Notes: generated from the letters alone by a model not told the origin. DNA of 64,000 bases from UBA7672 sp040398465 (GCA_040398465.1 JBBAUA010000004.1:55225-119224), one strand, 5' to 3'; positions 53,642-63,035 are shown, numbered from the stretch's first letter. Program-made: numbers and translations.

Positions 53642-56338
53642 ATGAAGACCAAGCTTCTCTATTCAGGCATTATCGGCGTAGTCGTGGGGGCGGCGCTGAT
53701 GGGGGGTGGCGCCGCCTGGGCGCAGAGCGCGCCAGATACTGGCGCCGAAGAACAACCGACAGACAAGAACGACATTGTCATCGTGACCGGGACGCGCACG
53801 GCCGGCCGCAGCGTGGCCGACTCCCCCGTGCCGGTGGATGTGCTGACCGAGGAGGCGATCGAGGATATCTCCTTCACAGACACCCAGGACGTGCTGAGAA
53901 CCCTGGTCCCGTCATTCACGACCGCCCGCCAGCCGATCTCGGACGGCGCAACCTTCATTCGCCCCGCCTCGCTCCGCGGCCTGTCGTCCGACAAGACGCT
54001 GGTCCTGGTGAACTCCAAGCGCCGCCATCGCGCCGCGCTGGTGAACACCGGCGGTTCAGGCACGCAGGGGCCTGACGTCTCCACCATCCCCGCATCCGCC
54101 CTCAAGACCATCGAGGTCCTGCGCGACGGCGCCGCCGCGCAGTACGGCTCCGACGCAATCGCGGGCGTCATCAACTTCATCCTGAAGGACGCTCCAGAAG
54201 GTGGGGAGATCACCTTCCAGACTGGCTCATACTACGAGAACGACGGCGAGGATCTGATGATCGCCGGCAATCTCGGCCTTGCCATCGGCGACGCCGGCTT
54301 TATCAACATCAGCGTCGAGGGCACCAGCGCGCAGCCGACCCATCGCGGACAGGAATGGCGTACGCAAGCAGCTGATCCCGGCAATTTCGGCGGCCAGAGC
54401 TCGTTCGATGTACCCACCTTCCTCGCGGCGAACCCGCAATATGCGTACCTGTTCGGCTCGGGCGAGGACTTCGACTCATCCAACGTCCAGATCTGGGGTC
54501 AGCCGGAGACCGAGGCGTTCCGCAGCTTCATCAACGCCGGGTACACGCTCTCGGACACGATGGAACTCTACGCCTTCGCGAACTACTCGAACTCGACTGC
54601 GGACGGCGACTTCAACTATCGCTCGCCGATTGCCGGCGTCCACCAGAACCGTATCCGCCTGCAGAATGGCTCGATCTTCCAGTTCGTGAACAACTACCCT
54701 GCGGGCCGTACGCCCCGCTTCGGCGGCAATGTCGTCGACTACTCGCTGACCGGCGGTATCCGCGGCCGGTTCACAGATGATCTCACCTACGATTTCTCGG
54801 GCAGGTACGGCAAGAACACGATCTATTACTCGCTGTGGAACACGATCAACCCGTCGCTGGGCAACGTCTCACCGACCACCTTCCACCCCGGCGACCTGGT
54901 GTCCGACGAGTTGGGCGTCAATGCCGATTTCAACTATACCGTGCCCAAGGACATGTTCGCCGTGCCGCTCGATATCGGCTTCGGCGTCGAGTATCGCGAC
55001 GAAGGCTACGAGATCGTGGCGGGCGATGAAGCGTCCTACATTGCGGGTCCTTACGGCCTCCAGGACCCCTGGAACTTCTGCTCCAACGAAACAGCTGTCG
55101 GCGCCAGGACCCCGACCGCTGCGGGTCTCGCGGTCATTGCGACGGGCTCGACGCTCAACTGCGCCCTGGCCAGTGACCCGGTCTACACCCAGAACGCGGT
55201 CGGTTCGGACGGCTTCCCCGGTTATCCGCCGGCCTTCTCCGAAGCGTCCAGCCGCGACAGCTACGCCGGCTATGTCGATTTTGCGTCCGACATCACGGAC
55301 TACCTGTTCGTCGATTTCGCGATGCGCTTCGAGAACTATTCAGACTTCGGCGAAACGTTCGACTACAAGCTGGCCGGCCGCTGGAAGGTGCTCGAGGATC
55401 TCAACATTCGCGGCTCGATCGGCACAGGCTTCCGTGCGCCGACGCCCGGACAGCTGGGTACAACCAACGTCTCCACCGTCTTCGGCGGCGGCGGCGAGCC
55501 GATCGCACAGGGACTCTTCCCGGCGACGAACCCGGTCTCCGCCTTCCTTGGCGCACGCGAACTTCAGCCCGAGAAATCAGACAACTACTCGCTGGGCGCG
55601 ACGGGCTCATTCGCCGGCTTCGACATCACGGTCGACCTCTACAGGATCGATATTGCCGACCAGTTCTATGCGGTCAGCCCGATCACCGTGACGCCCGCCA
55701 TTCGCACAGCCCTTCTTGCTGCGAACGTTCCGGGCGCCGCAACGATCGGACAGGTGTCGTTCTTCCAGAACGCCTTCGACTCCGAAACCTTCGGCGTCGA
55801 CGTCGTCGTCAGCTACGACGCTGACTGGGGCGACATGGGCATGACGAACTTCACGGCCAGCGCGAACTACAACGACTACCAGATCGCCAGCGTGAACATC
55901 GCCAACGCCAACGGAACGCCGCTGTTCGACGCCGAGTCGATCTACGACTTCGAGCACGGGCAGGCGAAGACCCGCGGTATCTTTACCGCGACCCACATGA
56001 TCGGCCCCTGGACCTTCATGGGCCGCGCCAACTACTACGGTCCGTACAACGTCTCGAACTGTGTTCCCAACAACTGCACGCCCGCCAACCTGGCGGCCGG
56101 TAACACACGGTTTGAAGTCCAGGAACTCCAGTCCGAAGTCCTGTTCGACCTCGAAGCCCAATACGCGTTCAGCGACGATCTCACGGTCGCCGTCGGCGCG
56201 CGGAACGTGTTCGAAGAATATCCGGACGAGGGCGAGTTCCGCCTGCGCGAGACCTCGAACGGCCGGATTTACAGGTCCGACTCGATCGTCGACTGGCAGG
56301 GCGGCTTCTACTACGGCAAGATCAAGTATTCCTTCTAA
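53642..56338 (+). CDS. TonB-dependent outer-membrane receptor
   Basis: An 898-residue receptor. A signal peptide (MKTKLLYSGIIGVVVGAALMGGGAAWAQ) precedes a TonB-box-like NDIVIVTGTR and a plug domain containing SLRGLSSDKTLVLVNSKRRH, NTGGSGTQGPDVSTIPASAL and VLRDGAAAQYGSDAIAGVINF. The beta-barrel follows and ends in an aromatic residue (GKIKYSF). It imports a TonB-energised ligand, likely a siderophore, oligosaccharide or peptide. The family is the broad TBDT type of Caulobacterales/Sphingomonadales. The start at 53642 rather than 53558 is supported by the signal peptide. A strong hairpin follows the stop. Confidence 0.95.
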   Translation: MKTKLLYSGIIGVVVGAALMGGGAAWAQSAPDTGAEEQPTDKNDIVIVTGTRTAGRSVADSPVPVDVLTEEAIEDISFTDTQDVLRTLVPSFTTARQPISDGATFIRPASLRGLSSDKTLVLVNSKRRHRAALVNTGGSGTQGPDVSTIPASALKTIEVLRDGAAAQYGSDAIAGVINFILKDAPEGGEITFQTGSYYENDGEDLMIAGNLGLAIGDAGFINISVEGTSAQPTHRGQEWRTQAADPGNFGGQSSFDVPTFLAANPQYAYLFGSGEDFDSSNVQIWGQPETEAFRSFINAGYTLSDTMELYAFANYSNSTADGDFNYRSPIAGVHQNRIRLQNGSIFQFVNNYPAGRTPRFGGNVVDYSLTGGIRGRFTDDLTYDFSGRYGKNTIYYSLWNTINPSLGNVSPTTFHPGDLVSDELGVNADFNYTVPKDMFAVPLDIGFGVEYRDEGYEIVAGDEASYIAGPYGLQDPWNFCSNETAVGARTPTAAGLAVIATGSTLNCALASDPVYTQNAVGSDGFPGYPPAFSEASSRDSYAGYVDFASDITDYLFVDFAMRFENYSDFGETFDYKLAGRWKVLEDLNIRGSIGTGFRAPTPGQLGTTNVSTVFGGGGEPIAQGLFPATNPVSAFLGARELQPEKSDNYSLGATGSFAGFDITVDLYRIDIADQFYAVSPITVTPAIRTALLAANVPGAATIGQVSFFQNAFDSETFGVDVVVSYDADWGDMGMTNFTASANYNDYQIASVNIANANGTPLFDAESIYDFEHGQAKTRGIFTATHMIGPWTFMGRANYYGPYNVSNCVPNNCTPANLAAGNTRFEVQELQSEVLFDLEAQYAFSDDLTVAVGARNVFEEYPDEGEFRLRETSNGRIYRSDSIVDWQGGFYYGKIKYSF

Positions 56339-56347
56339 CCAGACGGC

Positions 56348-56381
56348 CCCACGCGGGAGGCGCGCATTCCTCCCGCGTGGG
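56348..56381 (+). terminator. Strong 13-base-stem hairpin after the TonB receptor
   Basis: Perfect arms CCCACGCGGGAGG and CCTCCCGCGTGGG flank an 8-base loop, beginning 9 bases after the receptor stop. No U-run follows, so termination may be Rho-assisted; it would in any case protect the 3' end of the mRNA. Confidence 0.7.
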
Positions 56382-56574
56382 CGCCAGACGGGCGCTGGCG
56401 CTGCAATAGGCGGCGCCATGCGTGTTTCGTGCAGAGACGGGCCACGACTGCCTTGCCCGCGCTAAGGGCAGGCGCGAAGTCGCAAGCGTTCCAGCCGGAA
56501 AAACGATTCCAGTCCGGCGGAATGATCTGTTCCGAAGCGCCGGCTCCGGAAGCAATCCAGTGGCGTTGAGATAC

Positions 56575-57450
56575 ATGGCCGATTTTGCCTCGCAGCAGGA
56601 CTGGTTGGGACAGATGTTCCAGCAGTACGGCCTGCTCGTCCTGTCCATGCTGGCGGCAGGGCTGTTTGCTGGATTCGTCGCGGGCATGTTCGGCATTGGC
56701 GGCGGGTTTGTCGTGGTGCCGGCGCTGGCCGCCGTGCTGACGGTGCTTCCGCATCAGGGCGGCGACGAGCACATCATGCATGTGGCGATCGGCACATCGC
56801 TCGCCACGATCTTCTTCACATCACTTAGATCCGTGCAGGCGCATGCCAAGCGGGGCGCTGTCGACTGGAATATCCTCAAGGGCTGGCTGCCCTGGGTGGT
56901 GGCGGGCGTCATCGGGGGCGTGGCGCTGACCAGCTTCATGGATGGCAACCAGCTGAAGATCGTCTTCGGGATTTTCCTGATCCCGCTCGGCCTGCAATTC
57001 GTCTTCCAGATTCTCGGCCGCAAGACGAAGTCGGAGGAGAACATGCCGAAAGGCCCAGCGCGTGCAGCGCTCGGCTCGGGCCTCGGCGCGTTTTCATCTC
57101 TGCTCGGCATCGGCGGCGGAACTCCGGCCGTGCTGATCATGACGATGAGCGGCGTGAACATGCACCGCGCCGTGGCGACCGCCGCCGGTTTCGGCACGAT
57201 CATCGCCGTGCCCGGCGCCATCGGCAGCATGATCGCCGGCATCGGCGCGCCAGGCCTGCCGACGGGGTCGGTTGGGTTCGTCAACCTGATCGCGCTCGCG
57301 GCCATCGTGGCCATGAGTATCTGGACAGCGCCGCTAGGCGCGGCGGCCGCGCACAAGCTCGACCCGGTGAAGCTGAAACGCGTCTTCGGCGTCTACCTGC
57401 TGCTGACGTCCGCGTTCATGCTGAAGGACCTGGTGCCGGGGTTGGCTTGA
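56575..57450 (+). CDS. TauE/SafE-family membrane transporter
   Basis: A 291-residue membrane protein with two glycine signatures FAGFVAGMFGIGGGFVVVPAL and GAFSSLLGIGGGTPAVLIM, and about eight helices. It is longer than the copy at 38450-39223 and only generally similar, so it may have another substrate (sulfite, sulfoacetate or other anion). Its start at 56575 is tentative: the ribosome-binding site is weak, and a TTG upstream would be possible. It stands alone, convergent with the M19 dipeptidase gene. Confidence 0.85.
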   Translation: MADFASQQDWLGQMFQQYGLLVLSMLAAGLFAGFVAGMFGIGGGFVVVPALAAVLTVLPHQGGDEHIMHVAIGTSLATIFFTSLRSVQAHAKRGAVDWNILKGWLPWVVAGVIGGVALTSFMDGNQLKIVFGIFLIPLGLQFVFQILGRKTKSEENMPKGPARAALGSGLGAFSSLLGIGGGTPAVLIMTMSGVNMHRAVATAAGFGTIIAVPGAIGSMIAGIGAPGLPTGSVGFVNLIALAAIVAMSIWTAPLGAAAAHKLDPVKLKRVFGVYLLLTSAFMLKDLVPGLA

Positions 57451-57480
57451 CGCGTTGAGACGTCGCTGAGCCCGTCCCCG

Positions 57481-58734
57481 CTACTTGCCCAGGCTCGCCT
57501 TGTGGTCCTCGGCCGCCTTCAGCAGGCGAATGACATTGCCGCTCCACATCTTCTGGAGGTCGGCTTCGGTATAGCCTTCCTTCAGCAGGCGCTCGGTAAT
57601 CTTGGGCAGGGCAGTGATGTCGCGGAAGCCGTCGAGGCCCCCGCCGCCATCCCAGTCGGCGCCGAAGCCGACATGGTCCACGCCCACGAGTTTGATCGTG
57701 TAGAGCACCTGCTGCATGTAGTCCTCGAACGTGGCGCGGTTCTCGGGGAATTGGCGGTCGAGGGCGTTGAGTTCGTCGAGATACTGTTCGTAACGCGCAC
57801 TCTCCAGCTGGTTCGGGTTGCCCCATTTGGTGCGCAGCGCCGCCATCGCATCGGTGCGCTCCTTGGTCTGCGGCAGCGGCTTGATGAATGAGCCGAGCGC
57901 ATTCATGTGAATGACGCCGCCCTTGGCCGCCATCTTCTTCAGCAGCGCATCGGGGGCATTGCGCGGATGCTCGTTGAGATGGTCCGCGCCGTGGTGCGAG
58001 AGGATGATCGGCGTCGCCGACAGGTCGATCATCTGGTCGATTGCGGCGTCCGAGGAATGGCTGCCGTCGAGCACGATGCCGAGTTCGTTGGCGCGTTTGA
58101 CGTAGTCCCGGCCCATCGGCGACAGGCCGCCCCAATTCACGGGAGGGTTAGGTCCGGGGTTTGTCGAGTCGGCCAGCTGGTTGCTGCCATTGTGCACAGG
58201 CCCCGCCATGCGCACGCCGAGCTTGTAGAAGGTGTCGAGCAGGGAGATGTCTTCGCCCACCTCATAGGAATTCTCGATCGAAATGTAGACGATCTTCTTG
58301 CCGCTGGCGTTGATGCGGGCCGCGTCTGCCGACGTCAGCGCGAGTTCGAATTTGTCTGGATTTGCGGCGACCATCTTGTGGATCGACATCGCGCGGATCA
58401 GCGCCGCATCCCGGACATTGCGATAGCCTTCCGGCGTCAGCGGGCCCTGGCCCATATAGATGACCCAGAAACCGCCATCTAGACCGCCCTCAACCATGCG
58501 CGGGTAATCGACCTGCGTTCCATCCCGCTCGACGTCGTGGCGCTCCATGATGTCGTAGCCGCGCACCGTGTCGAAGAAGGCTGGCGTGTCGAGGTGCGTG
58601 TCCAGCGTCACCAGGCGGTTGTGGATCGCCCAGGCTTCTGCGCTGACGCCCGCAGGGGCGGGGGTCATGGTCGAGCAGCCGGCCAGCGCGGTCGCGCCGA
58701 TGAGGGCCAGTTTCAGCCGGGAGAAGTGCGCCAT
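57481..58734 (-). CDS. M19-family membrane dipeptidase (lipoprotein)
   Basis: A 417-residue predicted lipoprotein (signal with lipobox ATALAGC). It is a renal-dipeptidase-type zinc enzyme: DTHLDTPAF supplies HxD, ISIENSYEVG the bridging Glu, and GSHSSD, LSHHGADHLNEHPRN and HVGFGADWDG the remaining ligands. It probably cleaves dipeptides in the periplasm. The gene is divergent from the PepSY operon, and the Fur-like repeat lies between them, so it could share that control. Confidence 0.93.
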   Translation of the reverse strand: MAHFSRLKLALIGATALAGCSTMTPAPAGVSAEAWAIHNRLVTLDTHLDTPAFFDTVRGYDIMERHDVERDGTQVDYPRMVEGGLDGGFWVIYMGQGPLTPEGYRNVRDAALIRAMSIHKMVAANPDKFELALTSADAARINASGKKIVYISIENSYEVGEDISLLDTFYKLGVRMAGPVHNGSNQLADSTNPGPNPPVNWGGLSPMGRDYVKRANELGIVLDGSHSSDAAIDQMIDLSATPIILSHHGADHLNEHPRNAPDALLKKMAAKGGVIHMNALGSFIKPLPQTKERTDAMAALRTKWGNPNQLESARYEQYLDELNALDRQFPENRATFEDYMQQVLYTIKLVGVDHVGFGADWDGGGGLDGFRDITALPKITERLLKEGYTEADLQKMWSGNVIRLLKAAEDHKASLGK

Positions 58735-58862
58735 CGATGTCTCTTGGGTTCAGGAGGGTAGTGTCCGGGCCACCATGCATGCCCGCCCGCCAGCCTCAAG
58801 GGCGGGAGGGGCGCAGTCCGGTCGGATGCTCAAAAGCCGGTCGCGACTGTGTTTTCCTGCTC

Positions 58863-58889
58863 AATTGCAAATGAGAATGGGTTGCAATT
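58863..58889. promoter_or_regulatory. Fur-like inverted repeat upstream of the PepSY-ApbE operon
   Basis: AATTGCAA (58863-58870) and TTGCAATT (58882-58889) are perfect 8-base arms 11 bases apart, with ATGAGAATGGG between. The spacing, the AT-rich arms and the ATGAGAAT core resemble alphaproteobacterial Fur/Mur boxes, in which TGCAAATGAGAA-type halves are common. It lies 90 bases before the PepSY start. Iron regulation is inferred, not shown. Confidence 0.65.
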
Positions 58890-58978
58890 AGGTGGCCGTT
58901 CGCGTAAGCCCCGGCTCAACAAAGCGCCGCTGGGGCGCCGACAGGGAATGGCGCCGAAAACGGCCGCCGGGATCCGGG

Positions 58979-59683
58979 ATGGCCGAAGGCTCGGACAGCT
59001 CAACACGTCTGATCGGCGAGGCCGAGAGGCTGGCCGCCGAGAAGGCCGCAGCCAAGGCCTACAAGGCCAAGGTGCGCCGGCTGTTCTGGATGACCCAGGC
59101 CCGCGTATGGCACTGGATCACGGGCGCGGCGACGCTGGTCGGGATGCTCCTCTTCGCAATCACTGGCATCACGCTGAACCATGCGGGCCAGATCGAAAGC
59201 CAGCCGGTTGTGGTCGAACGGACGGCCGTCATGCCGCCGGAGATTCTCGTCCAACTCGGTCAGGCGCCGGCAGAAGGCGAGACGGCGATCCTGCCCGCGC
59301 CGGTGGCGGAATGGCTGACGAAGGAGATTGGCGCGCCGGTGTCGCGCCGGACCGGCGAGTGGTCCGAGAGCGAAGTCTATGTCGGCATGCCGAAGCCCGG
59401 CGGCGACGCCTGGCTGTCGATCGACCGCGAGACGGGCGATGTGATCTACGAGAACACCGATCGCGGCGCGATCTCGTGGTTGAACGATCTTCACAAAGGC
59501 AGGAACACGGGCCCGGTGTGGTTCTGGTTCCTGGACATCTTCTCGATCGCGGCCATCCTGTTCTGCATAACCGGACTGGTGCTGTTGTGGATGCATGCTC
59601 CGCGGCGGGCGTCGACCTGGTTCGTCGTCGGCGCTGGTCTGATCATTCCGGCGCTCATCGCCGTTTTCCTCGTTCACGTCTGA
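58979..59683 (+). CDS. PepSY-associated membrane protein
   Basis: A 234-residue inner-membrane protein. A charged N-terminal coiled segment leads to helix 1 (HWITGAATLVGMLLFAITGITL), a periplasmic PepSY-like domain (AWLSIDRETGDVIYENTDRGAISWLNDLHKGRNTG), and two further helices (FLDIFSIAAILFCITGLVLLWMH; VVGAGLIIPALIAVFLVHV). Such proteins resemble FoxB/PiuB-type ferric-siderophore reductases. It is the first gene of a four-gene cluster with DUF2271, DUF4198 and ApbE, following a Fur-like repeat. The ATG at 58979 is used; the frame is open upstream. Confidence 0.88.
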   Translation: MAEGSDSSTRLIGEAERLAAEKAAAKAYKAKVRRLFWMTQARVWHWITGAATLVGMLLFAITGITLNHAGQIESQPVVVERTAVMPPEILVQLGQAPAEGETAILPAPVAEWLTKEIGAPVSRRTGEWSESEVYVGMPKPGGDAWLSIDRETGDVIYENTDRGAISWLNDLHKGRNTGPVWFWFLDIFSIAAILFCITGLVLLWMHAPRRASTWFVVGAGLIIPALIAVFLVHV

Positions 59684-59695
59684 GGTCGAGTTTTG

Positions 59696-60208
59696 ATGCG
59701 CACGATTCTGATGCTTGCGGCTCCGGTGGCGATGGCGGGCGTAGCGCATGCCGGCACACTTGAAATCTCAGTGGAGATTCCGAAGCTCAACGTCGCCGAA
59801 TATCACCGGCCCTACATCGCCATCTGGATCGAGGATGCGAGCGGCAAGGTCGCGGCCAACCTGTCGGTCTGGTACGATGTCGACCTCAAGGACCAGGAAG
59901 GCGAGAAGTGGCTGAAGGACATCCGCCAGTGGTGGCGAAGGTCGGGCCGCAATCTCGAACTTCCGATGGACGGCGTCTCCAGCCCGACCAAGCCTCCGGG
60001 CAAGAACAGCATGAAGTTCGACACCGCCAAGGGCCCGATCGCGATGCTGCCGCCGGGCGAGTACAAGATCATCGTCGAGGCCAGCCGCGAAGTCGGCGGC
60101 AAGGAGCTGGTCGAGATTCCGTTCAAATGGGCGCCCGGCGGCGAGGCGCAAGGCGCGGCCCAGGGCAGGGAAGAGCTCGGCGCGGTCACACTCAAGCTGA
60201 CCAAGTAA
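59696..60208 (+). CDS. DUF2271 periplasmic protein
   Basis: A 170-residue secreted protein (signal MRTILMLAAPVAMAGVAHA). The family signature is EYHRPYIAIWIEDASGKVAANLSVWYD and the C-terminal PPGEYKIIVEASREVGGKELV. Members occur with PepSY and ApbE proteins and are thought to be periplasmic substrates or partners; flavinylation is proposed for relatives. It begins 12 bases after the PepSY gene stop. Confidence 0.9.
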   Translation: MRTILMLAAPVAMAGVAHAGTLEISVEIPKLNVAEYHRPYIAIWIEDASGKVAANLSVWYDVDLKDQEGEKWLKDIRQWWRRSGRNLELPMDGVSSPTKPPGKNSMKFDTAKGPIAMLPPGEYKIIVEASREVGGKELVEIPFKWAPGGEAQGAAQGREELGAVTLKLTK

Positions 60209-60240
60209 GTCAGCCCATTTCGATCGTCCGGAGAGCCCAG

Positions 60241-61047
60241 ATGACCTTCGCCAAACGCCTTGTGATCGCAGCTGCTGCGGCATCGCTGATGGTCGGCGCA
60301 GCCCACGCGCACCGCGCCTGGATCCTGCCGTCGGCCACGGTCGTCTCGGGCGACAAGGCGTGGGTCACGATCGATGGCGCGATCTCGAACAACCTCTTCT
60401 TCCCCGACCATCGCCCGATGCAGATCGAAGCAATCGCGATCACAGCGCCCGATGGCTCCACTGTGAAACCCTCGAACGCGACTGTCGGCCAGTACCGCAC
60501 GACGTTCGATCTCGAGTTGAAGCAGAAGGGCACGTACCGCATCGCCCAGGCCAATTCGGGTCTCAGCGCATCGTGGAAGGAAGGCGCCGAGACCAGGCGC
60601 TGGCGCGGCACGATGCAGGACTACATCGCGCAGGGCATCGACAAGAAGCCGGGCGTCGAGCTGGTAGCCACGAGCCGCCGCGTCGAGACGTTCGTGACCA
60701 ATGGCGCGCCGACGCTGCTGACGGCAAGCGGCAAGGGCCTCGAACTCGGCGGCGCGACGCATCCGAACGATCTCTATTCGGGCGAAGAAGCGACGTTCAT
60801 CCTGACCGACAATGGCAAGCCGGCCGCGAACGTCGAGGTGTCGGTGATCCAGGGCGGCGATCGCTATCGCGACGAGCCGGGCGAGCTGAAGCTGAAAACC
60901 GGCGCGGATGGGTCGCTGAAGCTGAAGCTCGACAACGCCGGCATGTACTGGCTCGAGGCTGAATCCGCCGGCACGACGACGATGGAAGGCAAGACGCTGA
61001 AATCGCAGTCGACCTATGTGGCCGTGCTGGAAGTTCTGCCGGGGTGA
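60241..61047 (+). CDS. DUF4198 periplasmic protein
   Basis: A 268-residue secreted protein (signal MTFAKRLVIAAAAASLMVGAAHAHRAW). The segment HRAWILPSATVVSGDKAWVTID at the start of the mature form, FFPDHRPMQIEA and the later Ig-like TFILTDNGKPAANVEVSVI are the DUF4198 pattern. Related proteins bind nickel, cobalt or iron in the periplasm; the first His after the signal cleavage (HAHR) may be a ligand. Its stop overlaps the ApbE start (TGATG). Confidence 0.9.
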   Translation: MTFAKRLVIAAAAASLMVGAAHAHRAWILPSATVVSGDKAWVTIDGAISNNLFFPDHRPMQIEAIAITAPDGSTVKPSNATVGQYRTTFDLELKQKGTYRIAQANSGLSASWKEGAETRRWRGTMQDYIAQGIDKKPGVELVATSRRVETFVTNGAPTLLTASGKGLELGGATHPNDLYSGEEATFILTDNGKPAANVEVSVIQGGDRYRDEPGELKLKTGADGSLKLKLDNAGMYWLEAESAGTTTMEGKTLKSQSTYVAVLEVLPG

Positions 61048-62021
61048 TGGGCCGCGATCCGCGCCTGCTGATTCCCAAAGGCCTGAAGCCCGCCGATGTG
61101 CGGGCGTCGCGGATCGATGCGCCGGTACGGCGTCTGTCGGGCGCGACGATGGGGACGGGATGGTCGCTGTCATTCGTGGCGCATGAGGCGGTCGAAACGG
61201 CTGCGGTGGTGGCGGCGCTCGAGGAGGCGTTCGCGCTGGTGATCCGGCAGATGAGCGGATGGGAGCGCGGCTCCGATCTTTCCCGGTTCAACGCGGCGGA
61301 GGCGGGGTGGCGCGATATTCCGCCGGAGTTTGCGTTCGTGCTGAAGCGCGCACTTGAGATCGCGACGATCACCTATGGCGCGTACGATCCGGCGCTTGGT
61401 CGCGATGTTGAGGCGGCGGGTTTTGGCGCGGGCTTGCTGTCGCCCGCGGCCAATGTGGGGTGGCGCGGCGTCGAACTCGACATGGTGGGGCTGCGTGTGA
61501 AGCAGCCGGGCAGGGTGGCGCTGGATCTGTCCTCGATCGCCAAGGGGTATGCGGTTGATCTCTGCGCTGATGCGCTGCGGCGCCTTAACGTGCCGAGCTT
61601 TCTCATGGAGATCGGCGGCGAGTTCGTGGGCCAAGGGGTGAAGCCCGATGCGCAACCCTGGTGGGTTCAGCTCGAGTTGTCCGATCTTCCCTACGCGCCG
61701 GGTGAACCGGACGGTACGGATGTGGCGCTGGTGAATCTCGCCGTGGCGACAAGCGGGGATTTTGTGCGCCGGCGTGAGAGGGTCACGCATCTGCTCGACG
61801 GGCGGACGGGGCAGTCGCTGAATGGCGAAGTGTCGGGCGTCGCGGTGCTGCACGCCAGCGCGATGGAGGCCGATGCCTGGGCGACGGCCCTGTTCGCGCT
61901 GGGGTGCGATGCCGGGCTGGCGGTGGCGGAGGGACAGGGGCTGGCGGCGGTTTTTGCTGTGCGGGGTGAGGGCGGCGCGCGGATGCGGCTGAGCAGCGCG
62001 GCGCAGGAGATGCTGGGATAG
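61047..62021 (+). CDS. apbE: FAD:protein FMN transferase (ApbE)
   Basis: A 324-residue flavin transferase that attaches FMN covalently to a Ser/Thr of periplasmic redox proteins. ApbE features are present: GATMGTGWSLSFV, MSGWERGSDLSRFN, YGAYDPALG, SSIAKGYAVDLCADALR, EIGGEFVGQG, VATSGDFVRR and ATALFALGCDAG. It follows DUF4198 with a one-base overlap and probably flavinylates a partner in the operon, most plausibly in the PepSY or DUF2271 proteins. No signal peptide is obvious. Confidence 0.93.
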   Translation: MGRDPRLLIPKGLKPADVRASRIDAPVRRLSGATMGTGWSLSFVAHEAVETAAVVAALEEAFALVIRQMSGWERGSDLSRFNAAEAGWRDIPPEFAFVLKRALEIATITYGAYDPALGRDVEAAGFGAGLLSPAANVGWRGVELDMVGLRVKQPGRVALDLSSIAKGYAVDLCADALRRLNVPSFLMEIGGEFVGQGVKPDAQPWWVQLELSDLPYAPGEPDGTDVALVNLAVATSGDFVRRRERVTHLLDGRTGQSLNGEVSGVAVLHASAMEADAWATALFALGCDAGLAVAEGQGLAAVFAVRGEGGARMRLSSAAQEMLG

Positions 62022-62034
62022 CATGGCCCTAGCG

Positions 62035-62052
62035 CCGCCAATGGAATGGCGG
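62035..62052. terminator. Weak hairpin between convergent ApbE and sulfotransferase genes
   Basis: CCGCCA and TGGCGG form a 6-base stem around a 6-base loop, just before the sulfotransferase stop and 13 bases after the ApbE stop. It could end both transcripts; no U-run is visible. Confidence 0.35.
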
Positions 62053-62781
62053 TCAGCGCAGCTTCCACCTGGCCAGCGCCTCATAGTGCGGGCGCGCTGC
62101 ATCGGCGATGCGCTGGAGGTGCGGTGCGAGCGTGATTGCAGTTTCGTCCGGCGGCGTGCCGAATCCTGTCGATCGTTCGACGGCGTCGTACCAGGCGGGC
62201 GCCCAGACGCCGTCGGTGGCGCGGGGGCCTGCGGGCCAGCTGAGCATGCTCGGCGTCCACGGAATATCGAGCGCGGCGCAGAGTTTCGCGATCTTAGCGG
62301 CGGGGTCACGCAACACATCGACGCCTTCGATAACGGGCGGGGCGTGGCCGAGGCGGTCGGATTCGCGGGCGAAGATTTCGGACTGCTGCACGAAGCCGAG
62401 GTCGGCGAGCGTCACGTCCTCGCGCTTCTGCGTGTAGGAGGCGAGGACGCGGACGGGGTCGCGGATGAGGAAAGCGTTGCGGCGCTGGCTCATCAAGTCG
62501 AGGCCGAAGTCCGGCAGCATGTGATGCGTCATGTGCTTTTCGTAGACGATCGGCTGGCCTGAGGGTGGCGCCTGCTCAAGCTGCTGCGCCACATCGCGCC
62601 AGTCATTCGGCTGGCTCGCGAGCGTTTCGGCGAGCATCGGATGGACGAGGCCCGTCTTTGCGAGAAAGGCGGCGTAGAACGGCTCGTCAACGACATGGCA
62701 ATCGCTGCGCGCGCCGAAGGAGCGCATCATCGCGGTGGAGATGTTGCGCGGACCCGACCACATGGCGATGCGGATGGTCAT
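62053..62781 (-). CDS. Sulfotransferase-like protein linked to class IV aminotransferase
   Basis: A 242-residue P-loop sulfotransferase-fold protein. The PAPS-binding motifs are suggestive: MWSGPRNISTAMMRSF at the N-terminus and the 3' phosphate motif RDPVRVLASY. The C-terminal block IPWTPSMLSWPAGP, DGVWAPAWYDAV and STGF is shared, as I recall, with the N-terminal half of plant aminotransferase-like fusion proteins. The start at 62781 overlaps the DUF7660 stop by four bases. The sulfate acceptor is unknown. Confidence 0.75.
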   Translation of the reverse strand: MTIRIAMWSGPRNISTAMMRSFGARSDCHVVDEPFYAAFLAKTGLVHPMLAETLASQPNDWRDVAQQLEQAPPSGQPIVYEKHMTHHMLPDFGLDLMSQRRNAFLIRDPVRVLASYTQKREDVTLADLGFVQQSEIFARESDRLGHAPPVIEGVDVLRDPAAKIAKLCAALDIPWTPSMLSWPAGPRATDGVWAPAWYDAVERSTGFGTPPDETAITLAPHLQRIADAARPHYEALARWKLR

Positions 62782-63035
62782 TCGTATACGCTGGCCGACA
62801 TGAGCATATCCGCAATCGTCTTCCATTGCGGCGTGACCGGAGCGTCCTCGTTCATGTTTCGATAGTAGCCATCCATCTCATCGGTCCAAGCAGCCAACGC
62901 TTCCAGAAACGAATCCAGCGTGTCGTTTTCCCACTCATCCGGATTGCTACGGAAATCATTCGCCAATTCGCCAATGAACCTTGCGAGGTTCTGACGCGTT
63001 CGAATGTTCGGCGCCGAATCCGCTGCATCGCTCAT
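62778..63035 (-). CDS. DUF7660 family small protein
   Basis: An 85-residue acidic protein: NLARFIGELANDFRSNPDEW, NDTLDSFLEALAAWTDEMDG, PQWKTIADMLMSASVYE. These features fit the DUF7660 family of unknown function. It overlaps the aminotransferase gene by four bases at its start and the sulfotransferase gene by four bases at its end, so all three are translated together. Family members occur singly in unrelated contexts, so its role here is open. Confidence 0.75.
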   Translation of the reverse strand: MSDAADSAPNIRTRQNLARFIGELANDFRSNPDEWENDTLDSFLEALAAWTDEMDGYYRNMNEDAPVTPQWKTIADMLMSASVYE

